From NCBI RefSeq assembly GCF_003854895.1, contig NZ_CP033966.1, forward strand, positions 682,001-746,000: a stretch of 64,000 nucleotides of DNA. Direction: 5' to 3'. Position numbers and translations under genes: made by a program. Position 1 is the stretch's first letter. Each line of letters begins with the position of its first letter. Under the pieces are notes generated by a model. It worked only from the letters and a program-made list of their open reading frames with translations. It was not told the origin of the DNA and searched no databases. Positions 16,371 through 24,936 of this stretch are shown here, in pieces. Source of the stretch: Pigmentiphaga sp. H8. GTDB taxonomy: Bacteria; Pseudomonadota; Gammaproteobacteria; Burkholderiales; Burkholderiaceae_B.

Positions 16371-17060
16371 TCAGAGCAGGCCGACGCGGTGCGGTTTGCC
16401 CAGCACGTGCAGTTCCATGGCGCGTTCGGCACCCTGCGCGTCGCGTTCGGCGATGGCGGCCACGATGCCGGCGCGTTCGCGGTTGCCAACGGTGCGCACG
16501 GATTCGGGATAGTCGCGCTGGCCGTTGCGCAGGATGTAGTTGGCCATGTGCCAGAACTTGCCGATGCGGTTGGCCAGGGCCGGCGTGCGGGCCATGTGGC
16601 GGATGACGCTGTGGAAATGGCTGACGCTGTCCAGGTTCCAATGGCCGCCGCCGGTGGGTGACTGTTCGAAGCTGGCCTGGGCGGCGCGCAGCTGGACCAT
16701 GTCGGCGTCGTCGTGGCGTTCGGCGGCCATGCCCGCCATGCGTCCTTCCATCTTCGCGAAGACCGAGAAGAAATCCTGGATCTCGTTGCGGTCGGGCGCG
16801 GCGGCTTCGCAGCCGACCTGGGGCGTGATGATGACGAAGCCGTCGCCGGCCAGGTCGCGCATGGACGTCATGATGGGCTGGCGGCTGACGCCGAACTCGT
16901 GGGCCAGGTCCACCACCGAGAGCTTTTCGCCGAAGCGGTAGTGCCCGCTGGCGAAGCGCGCCTGCAGGATCTGCAGGATCCTGCCCGTCTTGCCCGCGGG
17001 CGCGCCGAGGTCGGCACCGTTGGGCGGGAAGGCGGCTGGATGGGGCAGGGGGCTCGACAT
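16371..17060 (-). CDS. GntR-family (FCD type) transcriptional regulator
   Basis: This 229-residue protein has an N-terminal winged helix (about 25-90), with the recognition segment LAHEFGVSRQPIMTSMRDLAGDGFV, and a C-terminal all-helical FCD ligand domain containing VSHFHSVIRHMARTPALANRI. FCD regulators usually sense small carboxylates. The gene is divergent from the HD-domain gene at 17255, and the region between holds a promoter overlapped by a GCATAC-T-GTATGC palindrome, a likely operator. It is also followed on the same strand by the dehydrogenase/M24 operon, which it may control. Confidence 0.85.
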   Translation of the reverse strand: MSSPLPHPAAFPPNGADLGAPAGKTGRILQILQARFASGHYRFGEKLSVVDLAHEFGVSRQPIMTSMRDLAGDGFVIITPQVGCEAAAPDRNEIQDFFSVFAKMEGRMAGMAAERHDDADMVQLRAAQASFEQSPTGGGHWNLDSVSHFHSVIRHMARTPALANRIGKFWHMANYILRNGQRDYPESVRTVGNRERAGIVAAIAERDAQGAERAMELHVLGKPHRVGLL

Positions 17061-17152
17061 GCGGCGATCTCAGATGAATGCGTGGCGTGCGTCGCGCGAC
17101 GGGCTGGAATCTTAGCAGACTGCCTTCGCACCCATGCCGGGCTTGCCCAGTC

Positions 17153-17185
17153 TTGACACTTTTCGTTAAGACGCATACTGTATGC
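17153..17185 (+). promoter_or_regulatory. Sigma-70-type promoter with overlapping GntR-type palindrome
   Basis: TTGACA (17153-17158), a 17-base spacer and TACTGT (17176-17181) fit a strong -35 and a fair -10. The perfect palindrome GCATAC-T-GTATGC (17173-17185) covers the -10, which suits repression by the divergent GntR protein. It would drive the HD-domain gene at 17255. Confidence 0.55.
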
Positions 17186-17254
17186 TAATTAGCTGGGGCC
17201 ATCGTCATGCAAGGGCCGCGGCGCGGAAATCCAGTACCTGCTAAGGACGCAATC

Positions 17255-18013
17255 ATGGCAATGACCTTGTCCCAGCGCGCGGACGCGCTCGAACACCAGA
17301 TGATCGAGGAACTCGATCGCAAGGTGGTGAAGTCCGTGCTGTTCACTTCGGGTGAAAAAGACCCGAGACAACCCATCATGCCGCAGGGGGCGGCGCGCGA
17401 CCAGGGCAAGCCCAAGCATTTCATGATGGGCGACGATCCGCGCCTGCCCAGGATGCCGGAGAACCCTACGTTGCTGGACTTCTTCAAGTACCGCTTCGCG
17501 CCGGCCAACCACCTGCTGCAAAGCGCCACCCATGCGCTCAAGGGCGGGCACAGCGAGAAGGTCGTGCTGGCCTGTCTGCTGCACGACATCGCCGTGTCCG
17601 GCTTCATCCGCGTCGACCACGGCTACTGGGGCGCGCAATTGCTCGAACCCTACGTGGACGAGGAAGTGAGCTGGGCCATCCGCTACCACCAGGCGCTGCG
17701 CTTCTTCCCCGACGAGTCCGTGGGCTATGCCTATCCCGATGCCTACATCCGCTACTTCGGCGAAGACTACCGGCCCGAGCCTTATGTGGAGCAGGCCTAC
17801 CAGGAGGCGCGCAACCACAAGTGGTACATGACGAGCCGGCTGATCACGCTGAACGACATCTATTCGTTCGATCCGAACGCGGTGGTCAGCATGGACGACT
17901 TCATCGACATCATCGGCCGCAACTTCAAGCAGCCCAAGGAAGGCCTGGGCTTCGACGGCAGCCCGGTGGCGCACATGTGGCGCACGATCATCTGGCCGAC
18001 CAAGTTCCTGTGA
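17255..18013 (+). CDS. HD-domain protein with a MIOX/PhnZ-like ligand pattern
   Basis: This 252-residue soluble protein has the HD signature H110-D111 (LLHDIAVSG). Candidate metal ligands are H86, H110, D111, H122, H145 and D201. Several gaps (24 residues from H86 to H110, 23 from H122 to H145, 56 from H145 to D201) resemble those of the mixed-valence di-iron oxygenases PhnZ and myo-inositol oxygenase, as I recall them. It may therefore be an oxygenase that cleaves a C-C or C-P bond, though ordinary HD hydrolases cannot be excluded. AAGGA lies before the chosen ATG. It is divergent from the GntR gene and ends at a strong terminator. Confidence 0.65.
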   Translation: MAMTLSQRADALEHQMIEELDRKVVKSVLFTSGEKDPRQPIMPQGAARDQGKPKHFMMGDDPRLPRMPENPTLLDFFKYRFAPANHLLQSATHALKGGHSEKVVLACLLHDIAVSGFIRVDHGYWGAQLLEPYVDEEVSWAIRYHQALRFFPDESVGYAYPDAYIRYFGEDYRPEPYVEQAYQEARNHKWYMTSRLITLNDIYSFDPNAVVSMDDFIDIIGRNFKQPKEGLGFDGSPVAHMWRTIIWPTKFL

Positions 18014-18020
18014 TCCGCAA

Positions 18021-18047
18021 GCGGGGGCGCATGGCCCCCGCTTTTTT
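18021..18047. terminator. Rho-independent terminator between convergent genes
   Basis: GCGGGGGC (18021-18028) and GCCCCCGC (18034-18041) form a perfect 8-bp GC stem with a 5-base loop, followed by six T (18042-18047). It ends the HD-domain gene eight bases after its stop and directly abuts the stop codon of the convergent XRE-cupin gene. Confidence 0.85.
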
Positions 18048-18740
18048 CTACCCTTTGCCCGAACCGCCGGAGACGGCCCAGATGATGACCACGGCATCGC
18101 GTCCGTGGTTGGCGTGGCGGTGCGGCGTCGTGCTGGGATAGCTGAAGCTGTCACCCGCGTTGACGACGAAGTGATCGTCCCCCACCCACAGGTCCAGGCT
18201 GCCGCTGACCACGTAGCCGCCTTCCTCGCCCTGGTGCGCATAGGCGTCGCCGCTGCGCGCGCCGGGTTCCAGCACCGAATAGAACAGCTTGAGCTGGCCA
18301 TCCAGATTGGCCGACAGCAGGAAGTCGGACACGCCGGCGTTCGAGGTCAGCTGGCGCCGGCGCGAGGCGCGGACGACCACGCCGCGGTCGGTGGGGTCGC
18401 TGGGCTGGCCGCTGGGAAAGAACCAGCCCAGCGGCACGTCCAGCGCGAGGCTGACCTTCTTCAGGAAACCGATCGAGGTCTTGGCCAGGCCGCGCTCCAT
18501 CTGGCTGAGATAGCCGATGGAAAAGCCAGTCGCGCGGCTGAGCTCGTCCAGCGAAAGGTTGCGCGCCTTGCGCAGGCTGCGGATCTGCCCGCCTATCCAG
18601 ACGAAGGTCTCGTCCACCGGGACGGCATCCTTGGCCTTGTCCCGCGCCGCCGGTTGGTCCTTCGACGCGGTCCGGCGGCGCGAGGGTTCGGCCGCCTTGC
18701 GGGATGGTGCTGCACGGCGGTCGGTGGCGCGAGTCGACAT
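18048..18740 (-). CDS. XRE-family regulator with C-terminal cupin domain (PuuR-like)
   Basis: This 230-residue protein has a charged N-terminal tail, an XRE helix-turn-helix (LDELSRATGFSIGYLSQMER, about residues 60-85) and a cupin domain in the last 75 residues (GEEGGYVVSGSLDLWVGDDH). The ATG at 18740 has AGGAACG in front; a longer reading is possible but less supported. Regulators of this build often control amine or polyamine use (PuuR type). Here it lies downstream of a porin, RidA, cytochrome c and amine oxidase gene set on the same strand, which makes control of amine oxidation a reasonable inference. Confidence 0.82.
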   Translation of the reverse strand: MSTRATDRRAAPSRKAAEPSRRRTASKDQPAARDKAKDAVPVDETFVWIGGQIRSLRKARNLSLDELSRATGFSIGYLSQMERGLAKTSIGFLKKVSLALDVPLGWFFPSGQPSDPTDRGVVVRASRRRQLTSNAGVSDFLLSANLDGQLKLFYSVLEPGARSGDAYAHQGEEGGYVVSGSLDLWVGDDHFVVNAGDSFSYPSTTPHRHANHGRDAVVIIWAVSGGSGKG

Positions 18741-18799
18741 CGTTCCTAGGTGGGTGTGCTCGATCTTCGCGAGTTTACTGGACCCCGTCACGATGTCTA

Positions 18800-19876
18800 T
18801 CAGAAACGGTGGCGCAGGCCGATCGCGACACCGGTCTGACTGTTCCCGCCGGGGATGTCGACGCGTGCCGCATCCTTGACCTTGTTGTAGTCGACGGTGG
18901 CGTACAGCGTCGTGCGCCGCGACAGGTAGTAGTCGGCCAGCAGCACCAGCGCGTAGCGCGTGCCCTCGCCGGCGTCTCCCTGGACCGCGCGCACGTTCTT
19001 GCTGCGGTCGTAGTAGAACGCGCTGGTCAGCTTGAGCGACGGCATGACGTCGTAGGTAAGGCCCGTGAACCAGGCGTTGTCGCGGCGCGGAGCCGTGGCG
19101 CTGGGCGTGGCGCCGCCGTTCAGGAACGCGTCGACGAAGCCCGTGTGGTCCTTGCTGTTGAAGTGGCCCAGGAACAGCGTGGCGGGCCCGAGCTTGTAGC
19201 GCACGTTCAGGTTGTAGACGGTCTGCTTGTTGCCCAGGGCGTCATGCGTCAGGACGAAGCCGCCGCCGGTGCTGAACGGACCTTTCGTATAGGACACCGT
19301 GCCGCTCCAGGCCTCGTTCTTGCGGTGGTTGTCGGGCTGTTCGCCCATGCCGTAGAACGCAGCGACCCGGAAATCGCCGAAGGTGTTCGTGTACTTGATC
19401 GAGTTGTCCTTGCCGCGCCGGCCGGCCACGCTGAACACCGTGCCCATCCAGGAGTTCTGGCTGTAGTTGCCCAGGGTCATGGGGTCGTAGGGGCCGACCA
19501 TGAAGTCGAACAGCGGGTTGTTCTGCAGGCCGAAGGTCAGCGTGCCCGCGGTGCGGCTGCTCAGGCCCATGAACGATTGCCGGTTGAAGATCCTGCCGGC
19601 GGTCGACTGGGTGCCGTCGTCCAGGTTCATGCCGCCTTCCAGGTTGAAGAGGGCGGACAGGCCGTTGCCCAGGTCCTCCACGCCGCGGAATCCCCAGCGG
19701 CTGTTCGAGACGGCGCCGTTCTCCATGGACAGCTTGCTGCGCCCGGTGGCGCGGTCGGCATGGGTGAGATACCGGATGCTGACGTCGGCGACGCCGTAGA
19801 TGGTCACGCTGGACTGCGCGTGGACCTGCGTGGACAGAAGTGCCGCGGCCCCCGCGACGAGTATCCTCTGGTACAT
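18800..19876 (-). CDS. General porin, Gram-negative trimeric type
   Basis: This outer-membrane protein of 358 residues has a signal peptide (LVAGAAALLSTQVHAQS), an N-terminal SSVTIYGVADVSIRYLTH strand and a terminal phenylalanine (GLRHRF), as required for BAM insertion. The repeating strands and the PFSTGGGFVLTH and NPLFDFMVGPYDPMTLGNYS segments match the beta-proteobacterial Porin_4 family. It likely lets the substrate of the neighbouring amine oxidase operon into the periplasm. It follows the RidA gene with a 176-base gap that contains no other gene; the gap is GC-rich and shows nothing beyond a GAGGAG site before the start. Confidence 0.85.
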   Translation of the reverse strand: MYQRILVAGAAALLSTQVHAQSSVTIYGVADVSIRYLTHADRATGRSKLSMENGAVSNSRWGFRGVEDLGNGLSALFNLEGGMNLDDGTQSTAGRIFNRQSFMGLSSRTAGTLTFGLQNNPLFDFMVGPYDPMTLGNYSQNSWMGTVFSVAGRRGKDNSIKYTNTFGDFRVAAFYGMGEQPDNHRKNEAWSGTVSYTKGPFSTGGGFVLTHDALGNKQTVYNLNVRYKLGPATLFLGHFNSKDHTGFVDAFLNGGATPSATAPRRDNAWFTGLTYDVMPSLKLTSAFYYDRSKNVRAVQGDAGEGTRYALVLLADYYLSRRTTLYATVDYNKVKDAARVDIPGGNSQTGVAIGLRHRF

Positions 19877-20052
19877 GGTCTGCTCCTCGTTTTATGTCGT
19901 TGTTCCGGATTCGCGCTTTTTCGGGCGCGAGCTCCCCCCTCGGCGGCGATGCGCCGATGTCCGGACTGCGTGGTGGATCCGTATCGCCGGACGCGTCCCG
20001 CGTCAGCGGGCGTCGTGGCCTACGAGGCGCGTCCGGTGTGCGTGGCGTGGAT

Positions 20053-20556
20053 TCAGTGGGCCTTGGCGGCGATGACCTCGATCTCGACCAGCCAGCCGTC
20101 GTTGGCCAGGCGCGCCACCTCCATCACCGAACGGGCGGGCAGGTTGGGCTGGGTCTTGCCGAAGAACTTGCCGTAGCCGGCCATGAAGCCGCGGAAATCC
20201 ATCTTGTTGTTCTTCTGCGGGTCGGCCACCAGGAATACCTGCATCTTGACGACGTCCTTCATGCCCAGGCCCAGGGGTTTCAAGGCGGCCTCGATGCGTT
20301 CGAGCACGCTGATGGTCTGGGTCTCGGTGTCGCCGAAGGCCTCGCGCGATTCGCGCGGCGCGTTGGGATTGACGGCGGCGGGGACCTGGCCGCTCAGGTA
20401 GTAGGTGGTGGCCGATGGCGGGATCTGGACCGCCGAGGACATCGGCGCGTTCGGGTTGGACGAGGCATGGCGCACGATGTCCTGGGCCTGGACGCCTTGT
20501 GCAAGCAGGAGGGCGGAGGGAAGAATCATGAGCGCGGCGCGAGCGGTGAAAGACAT
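20053..20556 (-). CDS. Exported RidA-family (YjgF/YER057c) imine deaminase-like protein
   Basis: The 167 residues begin with a Sec signal peptide (ALMILPSALLLAQGVQAQD), unlike the cytoplasmic RidA of most bacteria. The RidA domain covers about residues 30-165. The likely active-site arginine, in LPARSVMEV, is R142. RidA proteins hydrolyse reactive enamines and imines to ketones and ammonia. Placed two genes downstream of an exported flavin amine oxidase, it would clear the imine product in the periplasm. The gene follows the cytochrome c gene by 30 bases and is probably in the same operon. A housekeeping role is unlikely given the export signal. Confidence 0.8.
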   Translation of the reverse strand: MSFTARAALMILPSALLLAQGVQAQDIVRHASSNPNAPMSSAVQIPPSATTYYLSGQVPAAVNPNAPRESREAFGDTETQTISVLERIEAALKPLGLGMKDVVKMQVFLVADPQKNNKMDFRGFMAGYGKFFGKTQPNLPARSVMEVARLANDGWLVEIEVIAAKAH

Positions 20557-20586
20557 GGGGTTTCCTTGTTGTCGTCGGGGGTGGGA

Positions 20587-20979
20587 TCAGTTGTTGGGGC
20601 GGGCCTGCGACTGGCTGTACTGCACGGCATTGCCACCCTTGCGCACGGCGGCGACCTGGGCGGACTGCACCGGGCCGGCCTTGCCGTTCCAGTCGTCGCG
20701 CAGATAGGTGGCCACGGCGGCGATCTGCTCGTCGTTCATCGATCCGGCGAAGGCGGGCATGCCGCCCCGGCCCTTCAGGATGGTCGCCAGCAGTTCGGTC
20801 CGGTCGCCGGCGACGAAGGCGCTGCCGGCCAGCGCGGGGAAGGCACCGGGGATGCCTTGCCCCTTGGCCTGATGGCAGGCCAGGCAGTTCTTCTGATAAA
20901 GCGACGCGCCCGATTCCTGGGCCTGCGCGGCGTAGGGAATGGCCAGCGCGAACAGCGCGATGAGCGGCTTGAACATCAT
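20587..20979 (-). CDS. Periplasmic class I c-type cytochrome
   Basis: The protein has 130 residues, with a signal peptide (LIALFALAIPYAAQAQE), a single haem-binding motif C32-L-A-C35-H36 and a likely axial methionine in RGGMPAFAG. It is small enough to be a soluble electron carrier. Its start lies 23 bases from the stop of the amine oxidase gene, with AAGGA before the ATG, so the two are co-transcribed. It probably takes electrons from the reduced flavin of the amine oxidase, as CycN does for nicotine oxidoreductase NicA2, instead of the flavin reacting with oxygen. The protein family is clear; the partnership is inferred. Confidence 0.85.
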   Translation of the reverse strand: MMFKPLIALFALAIPYAAQAQESGASLYQKNCLACHQAKGQGIPGAFPALAGSAFVAGDRTELLATILKGRGGMPAFAGSMNDEQIAAVATYLRDDWNGKAGPVQSAQVAAVRKGGNAVQYSQSQARPNN

Positions 20980-21002
20980 GTGTCGGTTTCCTTGGTATGG
21001 GG

Positions 21003-22607
21003 TCAGGCGGCGTTGCGCGCGTGCATGCGTTCGATCTGCTGCCACGAGGATTCGATCGCGCCGGCCATCCAGCCGCCCAGGTAGCTCATGTGCTCGCCCG
21101 CCAGCAGGGTCCGGCCTTCACCCTCGAGCAGGCGCGGGAAGGCGGTCTTGCGCGATTCGCCCGACCAGGTGGAGAAGCCGCCCAGGCTGTACTGCACGCG
21201 ATGCCACGCGACCGAGAACGACTTGGCGAAATGCTTGCGATAGTCGCCGGGGAAGATCTTCTCGCCCGCGGCCAGCGCGAGTTCGGTCCGTTCCTTGTGC
21301 GACAGCGCGCTGACCTCGGCGGCCGTGGCGCCGAAGTTGTAGTAGCCCAGCATCGTTCCCTTCGGCCCCTGCCACTGCGTGGAGGGTAGCGAGATGATGC
21401 CGATGTTCTTGATGTCGTTGCCGATGTGGCCGCCGTAGATCTGGTGGTCGAGTTCCCAGAAGCGGCGATTGAATTGCAGGCCCATCTTGCCGGTGGGCAT
21501 GTAGGCATTGCCCTGCATGGCCTGCTTGAACCCGGCGGAGAAGTCGGTATCCATCTGCTTGAGCACGGACATGGGAATGGTGCACAGGCAGAAGTCCGCC
21601 TCCAGGGTGCGCAGGGCGCCGGTCTTGAGGTCCTTGCACTGGACCGTGACCTTGTCCTTGCCGTTGCGGATCTGCGTGACCTCGGTGCCGTAGCGGATGA
21701 GATGGCCCACCTTGCGCTCGAAGGCCTTGGCGATCTGGTCCATGCCGCCCACCGCCTGCAGCATGGTGGACTGGCTCATGATGTCGTTGACGGAGCGGTA
21801 GATGCGGCCCAGCTTGGACTTCAGCAGGTCGCCGAAGCCCAGCGGATCCGATTCCACGCCGGGTTGGTTGCCGGCTCCGGGGTAGATCTTGTAGCCGCGG
21901 CCGTTGGTGCCGCGATAAGTCAGGTCGTCGCGGTTGAGATAGCCTTCGTTGACCAGGTACTCCAGCAGCAGGGTCTTGTCCTCGGTGCTCAGCGTCTGGT
22001 CCATCTGGCCGTTGCGGATGGACTTGGCCAGCAGTTCGTCCACGTTGCCCCGCATGTCCGCCTTGACCTCGAAGCGGCGCAGCCGCTTGCCCGACAGCGG
22101 GCCGGCGTTCTCGTAATAGATGTAGGCGGCGTCGTTGTCGTTGTTGTAGAGCTCCAGCGGCACGCCCAGCTCGGCGGCGTAATGCAGCGTGGAGCGATGG
22201 CAGAAGGGGATGCGCCACGGACCGTGGTTGATGTATTGCCCTTCGTCGAAATCGCAGACCTGGGTCTCGCCGCCCAGTTCGCTCAGCGTGAAGCCGCGGC
22301 GTGCCGTCTGGCAGCGCCCGCCGGCGTAGCTGCGCGCCTCGATCACCTCGCACTGGTAGCCCGCCTTGCCCAATTCCAGGGCGGCGGTCATGCCGGCCAG
22401 GCCCGCTCCCAGGATGACCACTTTCTTGCCGCGGCCGCCGCCTTGCAGCACCGGCGGGGCGCCGGCGGTCGAGGCGATGCCCGCGCCCCACGCGTTCATG
22501 GTCGCCAGCAGCAGGCCGCTGCCGCCCGCGGCCAGGGCCTTCACCAGGAATTCGCGGCGGGTCGTGCCCAGGCCGGACTGGCCCAGGTTGTCGAAGAATG
22601 CGCTCAT
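21003..22607 (-). CDS. Tat-exported flavin-containing amine oxidase
   Basis: This 534-residue enzyme has a twin-arginine signal (TTRREFLVKALAAGGS, arginines at 17-18) and a Rossmann FAD motif GAGLAGMTAALELG at about 67-80 followed by EARSYAGGRC. The C-terminal flavin region includes LLAGEHMSYLGGWMAGAIESS. The family oxidises amines or amino acids to imines. The ATG at 22607 has GGAGGAG upstream. It heads an operon with a cytochrome c and an exported RidA, which indicates a periplasmic dehydrogenase coupled to the respiratory chain. The substrate is unknown. The 334-base region upstream carries a candidate operator. Confidence 0.82.
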   Translation of the reverse strand: MSAFFDNLGQSGLGTTRREFLVKALAAGGSGLLLATMNAWGAGIASTAGAPPVLQGGGRGKKVVILGAGLAGMTAALELGKAGYQCEVIEARSYAGGRCQTARRGFTLSELGGETQVCDFDEGQYINHGPWRIPFCHRSTLHYAAELGVPLELYNNDNDAAYIYYENAGPLSGKRLRRFEVKADMRGNVDELLAKSIRNGQMDQTLSTEDKTLLLEYLVNEGYLNRDDLTYRGTNGRGYKIYPGAGNQPGVESDPLGFGDLLKSKLGRIYRSVNDIMSQSTMLQAVGGMDQIAKAFERKVGHLIRYGTEVTQIRNGKDKVTVQCKDLKTGALRTLEADFCLCTIPMSVLKQMDTDFSAGFKQAMQGNAYMPTGKMGLQFNRRFWELDHQIYGGHIGNDIKNIGIISLPSTQWQGPKGTMLGYYNFGATAAEVSALSHKERTELALAAGEKIFPGDYRKHFAKSFSVAWHRVQYSLGGFSTWSGESRKTAFPRLLEGEGRTLLAGEHMSYLGGWMAGAIESSWQQIERMHARNAA

Positions 22608-22941
22608 GGATGTCTCCTCCGGAAATGACGTATGAATCGAAGCGATGGCGGCCCGGGTCGGGGGCGCGCGGTTCGTGGCTGCAACCGGTCCTGCCGGCAC
22701 GCGCGAGCGGACTCCCCGCGATCGGGGCGGTCGGGTTGCGGATGCAGCGGGTCTTGCTGGAACTGAGGTCTGGATACGCCCCGGGGGGTAGGGGGCGGAG
22801 CGGATCGCGTGTGACGATCCGCCTTTACTTTTAATATGACAATAAAAGTATATGCGTGTTTTTGAGGTTAGTAAAATTTTTTAGTTGTTTTTTTACTTTC
22901 GCTCGCAAACGCAGGCGGGGCGCCAGGCGGCGCCCGCGTAT
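22608..22941. promoter_or_regulatory. Upstream region of the amine oxidase operon with an AT-rich inverted repeat
   Basis: No gene was found in this 334-base stretch. The half next to the amine oxidase is GC-rich; the distal part becomes AT-rich. TACTTTTA (22826-22833) and TAAAAGTA (22843-22850) form a perfect 8-bp inverted repeat with a 9-base centre, a candidate operator. The same half-site sequence occurs in the palindrome at 54562-54594. T-rich tracts near 22865-22895 follow the gene at 22942 and may help end its transcript. Confidence 0.4.
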
Positions 22942-23823
22942 TCAGGCGTGCAACACCGAGTCGCCGTAGCCCATGCGCTGCTCGGGCTTGTCGTCGAAGA
23001 TCTGCCAGTCGTTCACCCATTGCTGGGTCTCTTCGAAGATCTGCTGTGTGTAGGGCAGGAAGACGAGGCGTTCGCCCGGGCCGTACAGGCGGGTATCCAT
23101 CCGGTCGCGGTACTTCTCGGGCATTTCGCGCTTGTAGTAGTGCGTGTAGCGTTCGAAGCGCAGGTCGATGTCCTGCTGCGCGCGCTGGAGCGCGCGGAAG
23201 TACTTGGCGATGTCCTCGGTGGCGGCATCGCCGGGCACGACCGAGGCGATCATGAACGTGCAGTCGATGACCTTGCGAAAGCCGAGCTGTTCGGCGAAGT
23301 ACATCGGCGCATTGAACATCGTGGCGGCGGGAACCTGGCGATCGACCAGGAGATCCAGGCGGTGCATCAGCATGCCGCCGAAATGCAGCTTGATCTGATC
23401 GCGCGGCAGGACCGCCTCCAGCGCCTGCAGCGTCGCGTAGTGGCTGCCCGACTGATAGCCCACGGTGATGGGCACGCCCGCCAGGTCCTCCGGCTGGCGG
23501 ATGGGCGAATCCTCGGGAACGTAGATGCCGGCGGAGGCGACCGAGTAGGCGTCCGCCCACAGCTTGCCGTGTCCCGCGGCGGCGGCCATGTTGACCGTCC
23601 AGTGGCAGGCGCTGGATACGTCGCAAGTGCGGCCTTCCTCGATGGTCTGGTAGGCGCCGCGGATCTGGTCGCGCGGCAACTCCACCGCCGATTTCACCGA
23701 CAGATTCTTCGAGCCGCCCTTGGCGACGAACTCGTAGTCCAGGCCTTCGTCGGCGAAATAGCCTTTTTCCTCGGCAACCCACTCCTGCAACCGCATGTGC
23801 GGCCCGATCAAAAACTTGCCCAT
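22942..23823 (-). CDS. NMT1/SsuA-type binding-fold protein without a signal peptide
   Basis: The 293 residues adopt the pattern of type II solute-binding proteins of the NMT1/THI5/sulfonate class. EWVAEEKGYFADEGLDYEF opens the protein, and EDLAGVPITVGYQSGSHY is the typical middle segment. The protein starts directly with MGKFLIGPHMR and has no export signal, so it may act in the cytoplasm as an enzyme or sensor. AAAGGAG precedes the ATG at 23823. It is divergent from a GntR gene and near an ABC importer of the same class on the other strand. The function is not assigned. Confidence 0.65.
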   Translation of the reverse strand: MGKFLIGPHMRLQEWVAEEKGYFADEGLDYEFVAKGGSKNLSVKSAVELPRDQIRGAYQTIEEGRTCDVSSACHWTVNMAAAAGHGKLWADAYSVASAGIYVPEDSPIRQPEDLAGVPITVGYQSGSHYATLQALEAVLPRDQIKLHFGGMLMHRLDLLVDRQVPAATMFNAPMYFAEQLGFRKVIDCTFMIASVVPGDAATEDIAKYFRALQRAQQDIDLRFERYTHYYKREMPEKYRDRMDTRLYGPGERLVFLPYTQQIFEETQQWVNDWQIFDDKPEQRMGYGDSVLHA

Positions 23824-24005
23824 GGTGTGTCTCCTTTGATGGCGGGAATGATGCGACGGCTGCCAAAGTGCCGGCAGCTCGATCAATAAAATATCATAAT
23901 AACGATTGATGAAAAGAGAGATTTGTTAGAGATTGGCTAAATTCTCATTGGAGAACATCAAGAATTCGCTTCATAAAAATAATATCTTTAAGGTGAGGCG
24001 AACTT

Positions 24006-24794
24006 ATGGCTATGATCTCTTTCATGAAAATTCCAACTTCGGGCGCCGGCCAGGATCCGGCCGCCGAACCCCGGCGCGCGGCTGGCGTCGCCCATGCGGC
24101 CACGCCGCCCGAGACGCTGTCCTGGCGCATCGTGTCGCACATCCGCGAGGCCTTGTTCGCGGATGAACTCAAGAGCGGGGATTTCCTGGGCACCGAGGCT
24201 TCGCTGGCCGAACGCTATGGAGTCAGCCGCATGGCGGCGCGCGATGCGCTCAAGTCGCTGGCGGCCCTGGGCGTGGTGGCGATCCGCCCCGGCAAGCATG
24301 GCGGGGCGTGGATCGCCAACGGCAAGCTCGACCGCTTCGCCGATGCGCTGGCGATCCAGCTCAAGCTGATCAGCATTTCCCGGGAAGAGATGCTGGAGAC
24401 CCAGGCGGCGGTCGAGATCCATGCCGCGGGCCTGGCCGCGGCCCGGGCCACGCGCGACGACCTGGCGCGCATGCAGGCCATCCTGGATGGCATGCCCGAT
24501 CGCATCGACGACCCCGCAGCCTTCGCGGCGAGCGCGATGGATTTCCACGCCGCGATCGTCGAGGCCGCGCACAACCGTGGGCTCTCGGCCCACTTTCGCG
24601 CGCTGCGCCACGTCCTGCAGCCGGCCTACTCGATGTCGAACAAGAAAGAGATCGCCGAACGGGTGATCGCCGACAACGTCCGCCTGTACGCCCTGATCGC
24701 CAACGGCGATGCCGAGGGCGCGCGCAAGGCGATGACCCGGCGGCTGGCGCGGGTAGGCGCCGCCGCGGCATGGCGCGCGCCGACGCGCGGCTGA
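24006..24794 (+). CDS. GntR-family (FadR/FCD type) transcriptional regulator
   Basis: This 262-residue regulator has a polar N-terminal stretch of about 35 residues, a winged helix (about 40-105, SLAERYGVSRMAARDALKSL) and an FCD ligand domain. FCD histidine/aspartate features are visible in AMDFHAAIVEAAHNRGLS. It stands between a receptor-like gene on the minus strand and an ABC importer operon on the plus strand and probably controls both. The region before it (23824-24005) is AT-rich compared with the rest of the window and holds no gene. Its inducer is unknown. Confidence 0.85.
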   Translation: MAMISFMKIPTSGAGQDPAAEPRRAAGVAHAATPPETLSWRIVSHIREALFADELKSGDFLGTEASLAERYGVSRMAARDALKSLAALGVVAIRPGKHGGAWIANGKLDRFADALAIQLKLISISREEMLETQAAVEIHAAGLAAARATRDDLARMQAILDGMPDRIDDPAAFAASAMDFHAAIVEAAHNRGLSAHFRALRHVLQPAYSMSNKKEIAERVIADNVRLYALIANGDAEGARKAMTRRLARVGAAAAWRAPTRG

Positions 24795-24936
24795 AACCTT
24801 GCGTCCGTTGAACGTTCATCCCGTAAGGGAGGCGCTGTCGCGCGCCGCTCCCGTGGAAATCCCTAGGCCGATGAGAACAATATAACTATATTATATTCAT
24901 AAGAATAGGCAGGGCGTGATCCACGAAGGAGACGGT

